Shown: positions 1 to 12,537 of the stretch, piece by piece
How positions within the stretch are numbered: the first letter of the stretch is position 1
How the letters are laid out: every line of letters begins with the position of its first letter
Assembly (NCBI RefSeq): GCF_000701425.1
Contig: NZ_JNIW01000008.1
Span: forward strand, 1 to 64,000
Source: Deinococcus frigens DSM 12807
GTDB lineage: Bacteria > Deinococcota > Deinococci > Deinococcales > Deinococcaceae
Direction: 5' to 3'
Length of the DNA: 64,000 nt
Made by a program: the position numbers and the translations under genes
Notes under the pieces: model-generated
What the model saw: only the letters and a program-made list of their open reading frames with translations
The model's database searches: none
Told to the model about the DNA's origin: nothing

Positions 1-324
1 AGGCTGCGCGACGCCGCCAGTCTGGAGCGCCTGATCCTGGTGCTGTCGGTGGCGACCTTGCTGCTCGTCTCCGAAGGTATCGAGGTGGTGCAGCGTGGGG
101 ATCGACGACACGTCGATCCCCACTGGCGGCGGGCGCTGAGCTACCTCAAGATCGGTCTCCGGGCGGTTCATTACGCGCTGAGCCGTGGTCAGGCAATCTT
201 CTCTCACCTGACGCTCCAGGGCGGGCCTGACCCTGAGCCACCAGGTCAGCGGAAACGCCTTCATGCCCCTCCTCAAACCACCCTTGAAGTCGGCTGGCAA
301 CTCGTTTTTCGTCCGCTCTCATAA
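1..324 (+). CDS. IS4-type transposase, C-terminal part (cut by window edge)
   Basis: The open frame runs in from the left edge and stops at 322-324. The visible 107 residues begin with a leucine-rich stretch ([15 protein letters not shown]) followed by a basic segment with [18 protein letters not shown]. This resembles the extreme C-terminus of IS4-family transposases common in Deinococcus, downstream of the catalytic glutamate region, so no DDE residues are visible. The remaining 120 bases before the next gene contain no recognisable gene; a terminal inverted repeat should lie there but its partner is outside the window. Whether the element is intact cannot be judged. Confidence 0.6.
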   Translation, partial: RLRDAASLERLILVLSVATLLLVSEGIEVVQRGDRRHVDPHWRRALSYLKIGLRAVHYALSRGQAIFSHLTLQGGPDPEPPGQRKRLHAPPQTTLEVGWQLVFRPLS

Positions 325-443
325 AATTTGTCAGGCCGCCAGGCATCAATACTCCTGTGGTGTCTCAAAGGAAGGGCTGGGTGGTGAGCGAACTTTACTC
401 GTTGATAGAAGCTCAGGTCTTGGATGATCAAACTGCGGCCAGT

Positions 444-1820
444 TTAAATGCTCTTCTCAACATCTGAACCATTCCCGTCCCCACTCAGAGCCTCCATCAA
501 CTCCAGCGCGTACTGCACCCCAGTTTCAAAGTCGCGGCGCAAGACATTTTCATTGGGGGCGTGGACGCGGCCCGCCACGTTGCCGATCCCCAGGGCGATC
601 ACGGGCGCACCGACGTGCTGCATGAAGGGGGACATGGGACCGCTGCCGCCGCTGCTGGGGTGCAGGATGGCGTCCTGGCCGTAGACCTCTCTCGCCACGC
701 GCACGGCAGTCTGCACGAAGGGGTCACTCAGGTCACTGCGGGCCGGGTGCTGGTGGCTCTCCAGTTCGACAATTGCTACATCCTGCAAGTTCTGGGCGTC
801 CAGATGGGCGCGCAGCAGTTCCACGATCCTGTCGGGGTGCTGGTCCGGCACCAGGCGAAAATCGATCTTGACGAAGCCCTCGGCGGGCAACACGGTCTTA
901 CTGCCGCCGTCCGCGTAGCCACCATGAAAGCCGTTGACGTTCAGGACGGGCATCAGGTTGGTGCGGGTGTTGAAGTCCTCCGGCGTTCCCAGGCGGCGCG
1001 TGACCTCGTAGGCGTCGTACAGCGACTCTCCCTGGCCGGGAATGCTGGCGATGGCCTCGCGGTCCGCCCCGGAGGTTTCGCGCACATCGTCGTGAAAACC
1101 GGGAATGGTCACGCGCCCGGTCCCGTCGCGCAGGCTGGCCACCGCTTTGGCCAGCCGCCACAGCGGGTTGTCCACCACCGCCCCGGTGCTGCTGTGCAGG
1201 TCACTGGCCGCCACCCGGCAGCGCAATTCCAGACACACGACGCCCTTGAGACCCGCGTACAGGATGGGCCGCCCCTCCGGCGTCACGCTGCCGAATTCCC
1301 ACCACACGCCGTCGGCCTTCAGTTCGGCGGCGTGGTCTCGCACAAAGGCTTCGAGGCTGGGGCTGCCCACCTCCTCCTCGCCTTCCAGCAGCCACTTGAC
1401 CTTGAGGGGGATGGTGCCGCCGTGCCGTTCACGCAGCGCCCGCAATCCGGCCAGCCGCGAGACAAACTCGCCCTTGTCGTCGGATGCGCCGCGCCCGTAC
1501 AGCCGTCCATCGCGTTCGGTCAGCTCGAAGGGCGGGGTGTCCCACAGGCTCAGTGGGTCTTCGGGCTGCACGTCGTAGTGGTTGTAGATCAGCAGGATGA
1601 AGGGACCGTCTCCAGTCTCGGCCACCAGCACGGGGGCCACCTGACCGGGATAGCGGGCCACGCTGAAGCCCTCGGCCTCCAGCAGGGCGCTCACGGCGTC
1701 CGCCGTCTCGGGCAACATGCGGCCCTGCGCGGAGACGCTCTGCATCGCCACCAGACCGCGCAGGTCAGACAGACCGCGTTGGATATGGGCGGAGAGGTCA
1801 GGGGAACCAGGTGTTGTCAT
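444..1820 (-). CDS. M20 family metallopeptidase (dipeptidase-like)
   Basis: A 458-residue di-zinc peptidase or deacylase of the ArgE/DapE/CPG2 group. Visible metal and catalytic residues are H81 and D83 in NHYDVQPED, D114 in GRGASDDKG, the E148-E149 pair in LLEGEEEVGSP, and the C-terminal histidine in GRVHAPNE. A dimerisation insertion sits in the middle, giving the usual length for the cytosolic dipeptidase branch. The exact substrate cannot be read from sequence. It lies 9 bases downstream of galE in the same direction but carries its own TAGATT box (1827-1832) 6 bases before the ATG, so it is probably transcribed leaderless. Confidence 0.9.
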   Translation of the reverse strand: MTTPGSPDLSAHIQRGLSDLRGLVAMQSVSAQGRMLPETADAVSALLEAEGFSVARYPGQVAPVLVAETGDGPFILLIYNHYDVQPEDPLSLWDTPPFELTERDGRLYGRGASDDKGEFVSRLAGLRALRERHGGTIPLKVKWLLEGEEEVGSPSLEAFVRDHAAELKADGVWWEFGSVTPEGRPILYAGLKGVVCLELRCRVAASDLHSSTGAVVDNPLWRLAKAVASLRDGTGRVTIPGFHDDVRETSGADREAIASIPGQGESLYDAYEVTRRLGTPEDFNTRTNLMPVLNVNGFHGGYADGGSKTVLPAEGFVKIDFRLVPDQHPDRIVELLRAHLDAQNLQDVAIVELESHQHPARSDLSDPFVQTAVRVAREVYGQDAILHPSSGGSGPMSPFMQHVGAPVIALGIGNVAGRVHAPNENVLRRDFETGVQYALELMEALSGDGNGSDVEKSI

Positions 1821-1829
1821 GGGGCCAAT

Positions 1830-2822
1830 CTACTTCTCAAAGCCGTGCGGATGCCCCCTGTGCCAGTTCCAGGCCGTCTGCACGATCTGCTGCAAGTCGG
1901 TGAACTGCGGCGCAAAGCCCAGCTCCTGCACGATCCGCGTGGCGTCGGCCACCAGCCGGGGCGGATCGCCTGCGCGGCGGGGAGCGATCTCGCGTTCCAG
2001 CGGGGTGCCCACCACAGCGTCCACGGCGTCCAGCACCTGTTTGACGCTGAAGCCGTGGCCTAATCCCACGTTGTAGGTGGCGGCATCGGCCTTTCCGGCG
2101 TGCAGCGCCTCCACCGCCAGCACATGCGCGTCGGCCAGATCCTGCACATGCACGTAATCGCGGATACAGGTGCCGTCGGGCGTGTCGTAGTCCTCGCCGA
2201 AGATCATCATTTTGTCGCGCTGGCCCAGGGCGGTCATGCAGGCCAGTTCGATCAGGTGCGACTGGCTGGGATGCGCCTCGCCAATGTCCCCGGTGGGAGC
2301 CGCGCCGCAGACGTTGAAATAGCGCAGGATCGTGTAGGGCAGGCCGTGCGCCGCACCAAAGGCGTGGATCATGCGTTCGGTCATCAACTTGGTCTCTCCG
2401 TACACGCTCTCAGGCTGCATGACGGCGTTCTCGGGAATCGGCACGGCGTCGGTGGTGCCGTAGACGGCGGCAGTGCTGGAAAAGACCAGCGGCACCTTGC
2501 GGGTGTCCACGATGGCTTGCAACAGGTTCAGGCTGCCCACTACATTGTTGCGGTAGTAGCGGGCCGGGGCGCGCATGCTCTCGCCCACCTCGATCAGCGC
2601 GGCGAAATGGATGATGGCGTCGGGCTTGTAAGCCTCCAGCGCGGCCTTGACGCCGGGGAAATCCAGCAGATCGGCCCGCACCAGCTCCACGTCGTCCGGC
2701 AGCGCTGCGGCGTGACCGCTGGAGAGGTTGTCCAGCACCACCACGCCGTGCCCCGCAGCCCGCAACTGCCTGACCGTGTGTGAACCGATATACCCCGCGC
2801 CGCCGATCACCAGAAGTTTCAT
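1830..2822 (-). CDS. galE: UDP-glucose 4-epimerase
   Basis: A 330-residue extended short-chain dehydrogenase that interconverts UDP-glucose and UDP-galactose in the cytosol for polysaccharide precursor supply. The N-terminal NAD motif GGAGYIGSH, the catalytic SSTAAVYG serine region and the YGETK tyrosine-lysine pair are all present, with the NVCGA and CIRDYVHVQDLA signatures typical of GalE. Length is normal. A TACCCT box (2831-2836 on this strand) lies 8 bases before the ATG and there is no Shine-Dalgarno sequence, which supports a leaderless start. Confidence 0.93.
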   Translation of the reverse strand: MKLLVIGGAGYIGSHTVRQLRAAGHGVVVLDNLSSGHAAALPDDVELVRADLLDFPGVKAALEAYKPDAIIHFAALIEVGESMRAPARYYRNNVVGSLNLLQAIVDTRKVPLVFSSTAAVYGTTDAVPIPENAVMQPESVYGETKLMTERMIHAFGAAHGLPYTILRYFNVCGAAPTGDIGEAHPSQSHLIELACMTALGQRDKMMIFGEDYDTPDGTCIRDYVHVQDLADAHVLAVEALHAGKADAATYNVGLGHGFSVKQVLDAVDAVVGTPLEREIAPRRAGDPPRLVADATRIVQELGFAPQFTDLQQIVQTAWNWHRGHPHGFEK

Positions 2823-2860
2823 CGGGACTCAGGGTAGCAGGCCAGACCCCGGCACCAACA

Positions 2861-2897
2861 GAAAACGGGCGGATGAGTCGATGTCATCCGCCCGCCT
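2861..2897 (-). terminator. Bidirectional intrinsic terminator
   Basis: A perfect 10-bp stem (2867-2876 with 2884-2893) and 7-base loop is flanked by T-rich tracts on both strands. On the minus strand it follows the NlpC/P60 gene directly, separating it from galE. Confidence 0.75.
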
Positions 2898-2911
2898 TTT
2901 CACCGATTCTG

Positions 2912-3538
2912 TCAGTTCATGACGCGGCGCGCGCCGTTGTAGCGGTTGGCCCAGTAGGCGTTGGCGAACAGCGGCTCGATGACGGTCCGGCCCCGGTAGC
3001 TATTGGCGTTGGCCATCATGCCGTCGCCCACGTACAGACCGACGTGGCTGGCGGTGCGGCCCATAGTGTTGAAGAACACCAGATCGCCCGAACGCAGATC
3101 ACGGCGGCTGACCGCGCGGCCCGAGTTCCACTGCCCGGCGGCGGTGCGCGGAAGGCTGACGCCCATGCTCCTGAACACGCTCTGGGTAAAGCTGGAACAG
3201 TCTAGACCGTTCCTGCCGCTGCCGCCCAGCGCGTAGCGCACGCCCAGGAAGCGAGCGGCGGCGGTCCGCACGAACGCGCCGCCAGTGTTGGTGGCGGCGG
3301 GCGCGGCGGCGCGGACAGGCGCGGAGACGGTGGCCCCCCCGAGATTCAGTTTCTGCCCGACCTGGATGGTGCTGCTGCTCAGACCGTTCAGGCGCATCAA
3401 CGCGGCGGCGTCCACCCCCGTGGCGCGCGAGATCGCCGACAGCGTGTCACCGCTCTTGACAGTGTAGGCAGAGGCCACAGCAGCAGGGCTGATCAGGGCG
3501 GCGAGAGCAAGGGGCAGAAGGAAGCGGGAATAAGTCAT
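2912..3538 (-). CDS. Secreted LysM and NlpC/P60 peptidoglycan hydrolase
   Basis: A 208-residue exported cell-wall hydrolase. A signal peptide covers about residues 1-24 (hydrophobic [13 protein letters not shown], cleavage near AVASA), then one LysM peptidoglycan-binding module ([13 protein letters not shown] to KLNL), an Ala-rich linker, and a C-terminal NlpC/P60 domain with catalytic cysteine C114 in LDCSSF and histidine H165 in SHVGLYVG. I chose the ATG at 3538 rather than a TTG three codons upstream because it gives a cleaner signal peptide. A TAAACT box lies about 10 bases upstream. Likely a D,L-endopeptidase acting in peptidoglycan turnover. Confidence 0.9.
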   Translation of the reverse strand: MTYSRFLLPLALAALISPAAVASAYTVKSGDTLSAISRATGVDAAALMRLNGLSSSTIQVGQKLNLGGATVSAPVRAAAPAATNTGGAFVRTAAARFLGVRYALGGSGRNGLDCSSFTQSVFRSMGVSLPRTAAGQWNSGRAVSRRDLRSGDLVFFNTMGRTASHVGLYVGDGMMANANSYRGRTVIEPLFANAYWANRYNGARRVMN

Positions 3539-3548
3539 CGACTTCAAA

Positions 3549-3930
3549 AGTTTATCCCAGCTTTATTTATTTGTCCTTAATTCTTGGTCAGAAACTGTCC
3601 CGTTATGCGCCTATACGTCGCTTATGCGTTCTGACAACTGCCGAACGGAATGAAAATCCAGCGTCTGGCTCAAGCTTCTCAGACTTCAGCTCATGTTCCC
3701 CGGATCAGGAAAAGTGCTGACAGTCACAGCCGGTAAGCGGATTGTAAGATTTATCGCGTCTTCATGTTGCTCATGTACTTCGGGAGTGGGTCTTGAATGA
3801 CTTCTGGGAATTAGACTGGGGCCATCCGCACCCGGGCGCAGGGTTTCTGCCGGGCACGCCTCCTATACTTGGCCCAGGACAGCGCCGCCCACCCGAGCGC
3901 CCGCAAGCCGCCGCCCGATCTGGAGGACCG
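3549..3930. other. Divergent intergenic region
   Basis: About 380 bases without a supported gene between the divergently transcribed hydrolase and the small gene at 3931. It contains AT-rich sequence upstream of the hydrolase and a TATACT box at 3864-3869 that could serve the rightward gene. No RNA gene was recognised. Confidence 0.6.
3864..3869 (+). promoter_or_regulatory. -10 box (TATACT) for the gene at 3931
   Basis: A TATACT hexamer 61 bases before the ATG. The gene also has a TGGAGGA ribosome binding site at 3921-3927, so this is one of the leader-bearing genes of the window. Confidence 0.5.
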
Positions 3931-4308
3931 ATGAAGGAACCCATGACCACCGATCAACTCCTGCAAGGTCTCAAACATTACCGCCGCATTGCCCGCCAGG
4001 ACATGCTGCGTGCCCCCGAAACCCCGTGGCCGGACGCCTTCTTGACGCATGCTGAATGCCGCCGCGAGGTCTACGTGGCGCTGGGCACCTATGCCGAGAC
4101 GCACGCTCCCGACGACGTGATCACCCACGCCCTGTCGGTCTACGAGACCATCCCGTTTTCCACCGGCACGCCCGAACACGAGTACCCCGATCTCAAGGGC
4201 CGCGAGAACGCGCTGGAAAACTTCTTCCTGCTGGTGGGCCTGGACCCCAGGACCCGCCGCGAGGCCCGCAGCCGCCGCCCCAAGCTGGAAGCCGCTGCTG
4301 GAAGCTGA
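3931..4308 (+). CDS. Conserved hypothetical protein, 125 aa
   Basis: Not recognised as a named family. The protein is acidic at the N-terminus and basic at the C-terminus ([19 protein letters not shown]), with no signal peptide, membrane segment or enzyme motif. The start is set by the ribosome binding site TGGAGGA. It ends about 20 bases before the uracil-DNA glycosylase start in the same direction, so the two are probably co-transcribed; a link to DNA repair is only suggested by position. Confidence 0.7.
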   Translation: MKEPMTTDQLLQGLKHYRRIARQDMLRAPETPWPDAFLTHAECRREVYVALGTYAETHAPDDVITHALSVYETIPFSTGTPEHEYPDLKGRENALENFFLLVGLDPRTRREARSRRPKLEAAAGS

Positions 4309-4327
4309 CGCCACCCGCCGGGCCGCG

Positions 4328-4978
4328 TTGCAGGCGCTGGAGCTGCGGAACACGGGCTGCGCCGCCTGTCGCCTGCGCCCCGGCTGCGCGGGCGTGGTGG
4401 TGGCCGAGGGAGACCCGGACGCCCCACTGGTGATCATCGGCGAGGGGCCGGGGCGTGAGGAAGACCGGCTGGGCCGTCCTTTTGTCGGGCCGGGTGGAGA
4501 ACTCTTGGACCGCATCCTGGCCTCGGCGGGCATTGAGCGGGAAGAAGCGTACCTGACCAACACCGTCAAATGCCGCGCGCCGGGCAACCGCACCCCCCGG
4601 CCCGATGAGGTGGAGACCTGCACGGGGCTGTGGCTGGGCGCGCAACTGGCGCTGCTGCGCCCACGCGTGATTCTGAGCCTGGGCAACGCGGCCACCCAGC
4701 ACCTGCTGAAGACCGAACGCGGCGTCGCCAGCCTGCGCGGTCAGTGGTTCGGATTCACGCACGGCGACGGGGCGGGGGGCACAGTCGGCGCGCTGCTGAT
4801 GCCGATGTTTCATCCGGCCTACCTGCTGCGGAACGCCGCCCGCACCCCCGGCAGTCCCAAGGCGCTGACCTGGCGCGACATCCGCGAGGCCGCCGCCGTG
4901 CTGCGCGGCCACAAGGAGCCGGGGGAACTGGCCCAGCTCACGCCGCCAGACATGGACGGTCAGCCGGGACTGTTCTGA
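4328..4978 (+). CDS. Uracil-DNA glycosylase, family 4 (Fe-S)
   Basis: A 216-residue DNA repair enzyme that removes uracil from DNA. The four iron-sulfur cysteines of family 4 are visible at C11, C14, C82 (TNTVKC) and C98 (ETC). The GEGPGREED motif (residues 38-46) lies in the uracil pocket and FHPAYLLR is the DNA-intercalation loop motif. No ATG or GTG is available near the conserved N-terminus; TTG at 4328 is the assumed start, with an in-frame CTG at 4295 as the alternative. It follows the 125-residue unknown closely. Confidence 0.9.
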   Translation: MQALELRNTGCAACRLRPGCAGVVVAEGDPDAPLVIIGEGPGREEDRLGRPFVGPGGELLDRILASAGIEREEAYLTNTVKCRAPGNRTPRPDEVETCTGLWLGAQLALLRPRVILSLGNAATQHLLKTERGVASLRGQWFGFTHGDGAGGTVGALLMPMFHPAYLLRNAARTPGSPKALTWRDIREAAAVLRGHKEPGELAQLTPPDMDGQPGLF

Positions 4979-5075
4979 GGTTTGCCCATTCGAGGTTTGC
5001 CCAATCACAGCGCCGCTCATGTCTCAGCGCCGCCCATGCACTGGGCCGCCCATACACCGCGCCGCATACACTATG
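4977..5075. repeat. Imperfect short tandem repeats
   Basis: Two 15-bp copies differing at one position (4977-4991 and 4992-5006) are followed by decayed 16-18 bp copies of a CGCCGC-CAT-ACT type motif up to about 5070. The first copy overlaps the glycosylase stop codon. The last decayed copy supplies the TACACT box of the next gene. Confidence 0.7.
5067..5072 (+). promoter_or_regulatory. Leaderless -10 box (TACACT)
   Basis: TACACT with a 7-base gap to the ATG at 5080 and no Shine-Dalgarno sequence; typical leaderless spacing in this window. Confidence 0.6.
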
Positions 5076-5079
5076 TCCC

Positions 5080-5364
5080 ATGCCCCATCCTGAATTCGTC
5101 GGACTCGTCAATTCTTTGCAGGCCACCGCCGAGGCCGCGCTGGGCGACCTGAACGCCGCCACCGCCAGCGCCGCGCGAGACGGTCTGCTTCAGGAGGGCC
5201 GCGCCCGCCAGACCGCCGAACGCAGTTTAAAGCTGCTGACCATGCTGGCCGACAAAACGCGCGGCAACCTCGATTTTGCCGAGGCCGATCTGCTGACCGG
5301 GGCGATTTCCAGCCTGCGCGAACGGCTGAGCGGTGGCGCGCAGGGCGACTCATGCGGGCCGTGA
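5080..5364 (+). CDS. DUF1844 domain protein
   Basis: A 94-residue cytosolic helical protein of the DUF1844 family, recognised by the NPEF-like start ([12 protein letters not shown]), the ALGDL segment and the [22 protein letters not shown] block. Function is unknown in general. Start at 5080 is set by the match to the family N-terminus and the TACACT box. It overlaps the dtd start by 13 bases, so the two genes are translationally linked. Confidence 0.8.
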   Translation: MPHPEFVGLVNSLQATAEAALGDLNAATASAARDGLLQEGRARQTAERSLKLLTMLADKTRGNLDFAEADLLTGAISSLRERLSGGAQGDSCGP

Positions 5365-5792
5365 TTCAGCGCGTCGCCGGCGCCACCTGTACCGTCGCGG
5401 GCGAGGTCAGCGGGCAGACCGGGCCGGGACTGCTGGTCCTGCTGGGCGTCGCGCCGGGCGACAGCGCTGAGACCGCGCAGGCGCTGGCTGCCAAGATCGC
5501 CAAGCTGCGGATTTTTAATGATCAGGCGGGCAAGATGAACCGCAGCGTCGTGGACACTGGCGGCGGCGTGCTGAGCATCAGCCAGTTCACGCTGTACGCC
5601 GATACCCGCGCGGGCAACCGCCCCAGCTTCATCGGCGCGGCCCCTCCCGAACAGGCGCGCGAGCTGTACGGGGCCTTTAACGCCGCCCTGCGCGCCCTGG
5701 GACTGACGGTGGGCGAGGGCCGTTTCGGTGAACACATGGTGATCGATCTGAGCAACGACGGCCCGGTCACGATCACGCTGGAGATGAACTGA
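5352..5792 (+). CDS. dtd: D-aminoacyl-tRNA deacylase
   Basis: A 146-residue protein that hydrolyses D-amino acids (and glycine on tRNA-Ala) from mischarged tRNAs. It starts [15 protein letters not shown], contains the SQFTLYADT motif and the Gly-cisPro type NRPSF loop, and has the standard family length. It ends 10 bases from the end of the convergent dnaX gene; no clear terminator separates them. Confidence 0.93.
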   Translation: MRAVIQRVAGATCTVAGEVSGQTGPGLLVLLGVAPGDSAETAQALAAKIAKLRIFNDQAGKMNRSVVDTGGGVLSISQFTLYADTRAGNRPSFIGAAPPEQARELYGAFNAALRALGLTVGEGRFGEHMVIDLSNDGPVTITLEMN

Positions 5793-5801
5793 ACAGCCGG
5801 G

Positions 5802-8114
<2,313 letters not shown>

Positions 8115-8628
8115 CGTCGCGTCCTCGGCGTGGTCAGTGGGCCGTGATCCGTGGCGAGCGAGACAGAGAAAAAGACCGATCTATGGACCGCCACACACCC
8201 ACCACACCCCGCAAACCTCTTCACCCCCTCAGTGTAGGGCGGGGGGGTCCGGTCCGGGGTGAGGGAAGGCGGATTGGAAGGGCTGGCCGCCCATACTCAC
8301 CGCCAGTGTCCCGTCCTCAATCCGGTCAATCGTGTCCTGCGGATGACTGAGGGATAGCGCCTGCCCAGGCGTCAGCCCCAGCAGAAGCATCCGCAGCAGC
8401 CTGCCGATCATCTCGTGGGACACGATCAGCACGTCGCCCGGACCATCAGCGCGGATGCGCTCCAGGGCGCGGGCGGCGCGGGGCGCGGCAGTCTCGTCAC
8501 TTTCGCCGCCGGGGACGACGGTGCGGTACTTGTCGCGCTTCCTGGCCCCTGCAAGTATAGGAAAGCGGGCCAGCCGCTCAGCCGGGAGCAGGCCTGCCAG
8601 TTCGCCCAGCGCATGTGTCCGAATTACA

Positions 8629-8654
8629 GCATCGGGAAAAGAGACTCCCGATGC
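8629..8654. repeat. Palindrome inside the histidine phosphatase gene
   Basis: A perfect 9-bp inverted repeat (GCATCGGGA at 8629-8637 with TCCCGATGC at 8646-8654) and 8-base spacer inside coding sequence, adjacent to the composite repeat at 8676-8776. Confidence 0.7.
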
Positions 8655-8675
8655 TTCCATGCTCCCAAATACTCG

Positions 8676-8776
8676 GCCAAATTCACTCACTGTCTTGGGC
8701 AGGACAGACGCCCATGAGGACGCTTGCCCGCCCGTTCGGTCAAAAGTGGACAACTCTTTTGACAAATGCTCTAGGT
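8676..8776. repeat. Composite palindromic repeat, copy 1 (intragenic)
   Basis: The outer parts match the element at 52409-52471: a left arm with AAATTCACTCACT and a right arm with CCGTTCGGTCAA, AACTCTTTTGAC and GCKCTAGGT, the latter folding on itself. Between the arms is an extra segment of about 40 bp (8692-8731) whose reverse complement matches the core of the element at 27865-28039, with 18 identical bases (8709-8726). Confidence 0.75.
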
Positions 8777-9034
8777 CCACTTCGGCCAGCTCGTCCAGCA
8801 CGGTCAGCGGCACGTCGCGACCCTCCAGCGCCAGGCTTGCCGTCTTTTGAGCGCGGCCCATCGGACTGACGTAGGCGCAGGTCAGGGGCAGGGCGGCCAG
8901 TGTGTGGCGGTGCGCCTGAGCCTGTTGAACCCCAAGCTCGGTCAGCGGGGGATCCAGACGGCCCTGGCCCCGGCCCCCGACATTCCAGACGGTCTGGCCG
9001 TGACGCAGGAGATAAAGAGCAGGTCCCGAACCGG

Positions 9035-10795
<1,761 letters not shown>

Positions 10796-10889
10796 ACTGC
10801 CCGTCAGCATAGCGGGCCAGAACATCTCCATGCCCGTTTACTTAGAAGTCAAAGTGGTCTGTCGGCCCAGCCGAAGTGGATGATGGGGG

Positions 10890-11318
10890 TCACAACTGGG
10901 AGGGGCGGCCAGCCTCCCAGCGCCGCCGCAACGCCTCAAAGTTGGCGTCGATGCGCGCCTGCGGTAGAACGAACTGCGTGGTGCTCCCGTGCCCGATCTC
11001 GTCGCCCAGTTCGGTCATGGCGCGCATGCGGGCGTGGACGCGCCGCCCCTCCTGCCCGGCAAAGGTGGCGGTCACGGTCACGGCCATGCCGGGCAGCGCG
11101 GGGCCGCTGTGGATGACCTCCACCTGCGAGCCGATGCCGCCCTCGCCGTCGTCCAGAAAGGGGAGGATGATCTTGCGGCCCGCCTCCTCGAAGTGTCTGG
11201 CCATCCAGTACGTGGCGTAGACCGGGTGAACGGCCCCCAGTTCGCCGAAATCCACTGTCATCTCGTCAGTTACGGTCAGGGTCAGGGTCTGGGTGAAGCC
11301 GTCGGGAATGGGGCGCAT
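10890..11318 (-). CDS. Hotdog-fold thioesterase
   Basis: A 142-residue protein with a hotdog acyl-CoA thioesterase pattern: [28 protein letters not shown] forms the first strand and the central helix, followed by the core strands ([20 protein letters not shown]) and a C-terminal helix. It probably hydrolyses an acyl-CoA, but the substrate is unknown. A TACCCT box 7 bases before the ATG (11326-11331 on this strand) indicates leaderless transcription, divergent from the YihY gene. Confidence 0.75.
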   Translation of the reverse strand: MRPIPDGFTQTLTLTVTDEMTVDFGELGAVHPVYATYWMARHFEEAGRKIILPFLDDGEGGIGSQVEVIHSGPALPGMAVTVTATFAGQEGRRVHARMRAMTELGDEIGHGSTTQFVLPQARIDANFEALRRRWEAGRPSQL

Positions 11319-11347
11319 GGTACGCAGGGTAGGGCAAGCCTGCCCGC

Positions 11348-11353
11348 TAGACT
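11348..11353 (+). promoter_or_regulatory. Leaderless -10 box (TAGACT)
   Basis: TAGACT, 7 bases before the ATG at 11361, with no ribosome binding site between. It decides the start of the YihY family gene. Confidence 0.65.
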
Positions 11354-11360
11354 GCCCCCC

Positions 11361-12524
11361 ATGAGGTTCACGCCCGCCGATCTGTTCACCCTGCTGCGCG
11401 AATCCGCGCTGGCCTTCAGCCAGGACAAGGCCCCGCGCCTGGCCGCCGCCATTGCGTACTACGCCATCTTCGCCATCGCGCCGCTGCTGTTTTTCGTGCT
11501 GGCCGTCGCCAGCGGGCTGCTGGCCAACGCCAACGTGCAGGAGCGCCTGTTCGAATTTCTGGCCCAGAACCTCAACCAGAGCGCGGTGGAATTCGTCAAG
11601 GGCATTGTGCCCAAGGACAACCGGCTCCAGCAGTCCACGCTGCTGGCGAGCACCGCAGGCTTCGTGATCCTGTTCATGGGCGCAACCGGGTTGTTCGTGC
11701 AGCTTCAGGACGCCCTGAACACGCTGTGGGGGGCAAAACCGGCCACCGGCAACGGCATCCTGAACGTGATCAAGTCCCGGCTGGTGTCGTTTGCGCTGGT
11801 GCTGGGCATCGGCGTGATCATCATCGCCTTTCTGATCGGCAATACGTACCTGTCGGCCATCGCCGAGCGACTGGGCGAGACCATTGGGCTGGGGACGCTG
11901 TTCGTGCGCCTCGCCACCTTTGCCGTCAGCGCGGGCATCCTGACGGTGGTGTTCGCCGCGCTGTTCAAGACGCTACCCAACGTCAAATTACAGTGGCGCG
12001 AGGTCTGGATCGGTTCGGCCATTACCTCGGTGCTGTTCACCATTGGGCAACTCATCATCGGCTTCTATCTGGGCCGCGCCGCGCCGGGCAGCGCCTTTGG
12101 GGCCGCCGGATCGCTGGTGGTGTTGCTGCTGTGGATCTACTTTTCCAGCATGGTCTTCTTCTTCGGCGCGGAAGTCACCTGGGTCTACTCGCAGAAGTTC
12201 GGCTCGGGGGCGGGCGGTGCGGGAAGCGTGGAAAAGAAGGCCGCGCTGGCAGAAAAGGGCGCGCACATCGACACCGCGCCGACCGCACAGGAGCTAGAGG
12301 CCCTGAACAGCGACAAGAAAGGATCACCGCTGCCGGGCCGTCTGGGTCAGATGCTGGACACCGCCAGACTGCCCCGGGTGCTGCCCCGGGTTCCCAGCCG
12401 CGCCGAGGGACGGCTGCTGCCCAGCGTACGCGGCACCCTCTGGAACGCCGTGCGTGCCGTGCTGGCCGTCCCTGTCGTGATGGTGCTGCGGCTGCTGGGC
12501 TGGACCGGGGGCAAGGGGAAGTAA
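11361..12524 (+). CDS. YihY/BrkB family inner membrane protein
   Basis: A 387-residue integral membrane protein of the YihY (formerly ribonuclease BN) family. The family start ([36 protein letters not shown]) is present and about six membrane segments are visible up to residue 270, including the [25 protein letters not shown] block. The C-terminal 110 residues are a hydrophilic tail ending in a further hydrophobic segment. Cellular role is not settled for the family. Confidence 0.88.
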   Translation: MRFTPADLFTLLRESALAFSQDKAPRLAAAIAYYAIFAIAPLLFFVLAVASGLLANANVQERLFEFLAQNLNQSAVEFVKGIVPKDNRLQQSTLLASTAGFVILFMGATGLFVQLQDALNTLWGAKPATGNGILNVIKSRLVSFALVLGIGVIIIAFLIGNTYLSAIAERLGETIGLGTLFVRLATFAVSAGILTVVFAALFKTLPNVKLQWREVWIGSAITSVLFTIGQLIIGFYLGRAAPGSAFGAAGSLVVLLLWIYFSSMVFFFGAEVTWVYSQKFGSGAGGAGSVEKKAALAEKGAHIDTAPTAQELEALNSDKKGSPLPGRLGQMLDTARLPRVLPRVPSRAEGRLLPSVRGTLWNAVRAVLAVPVVMVLRLLGWTGGKGK

Positions 12525-12537
12525 GCCCGGTCGGCTT

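Noticed and set aside
561..2063. Long open frame (500 codons) on the plus strand opposite the M20 peptidase and galE
   Set aside because: It is antisense to two well-recognised genes, and its His/Gln/Val-rich composition is that of a GC-rich shadow frame.
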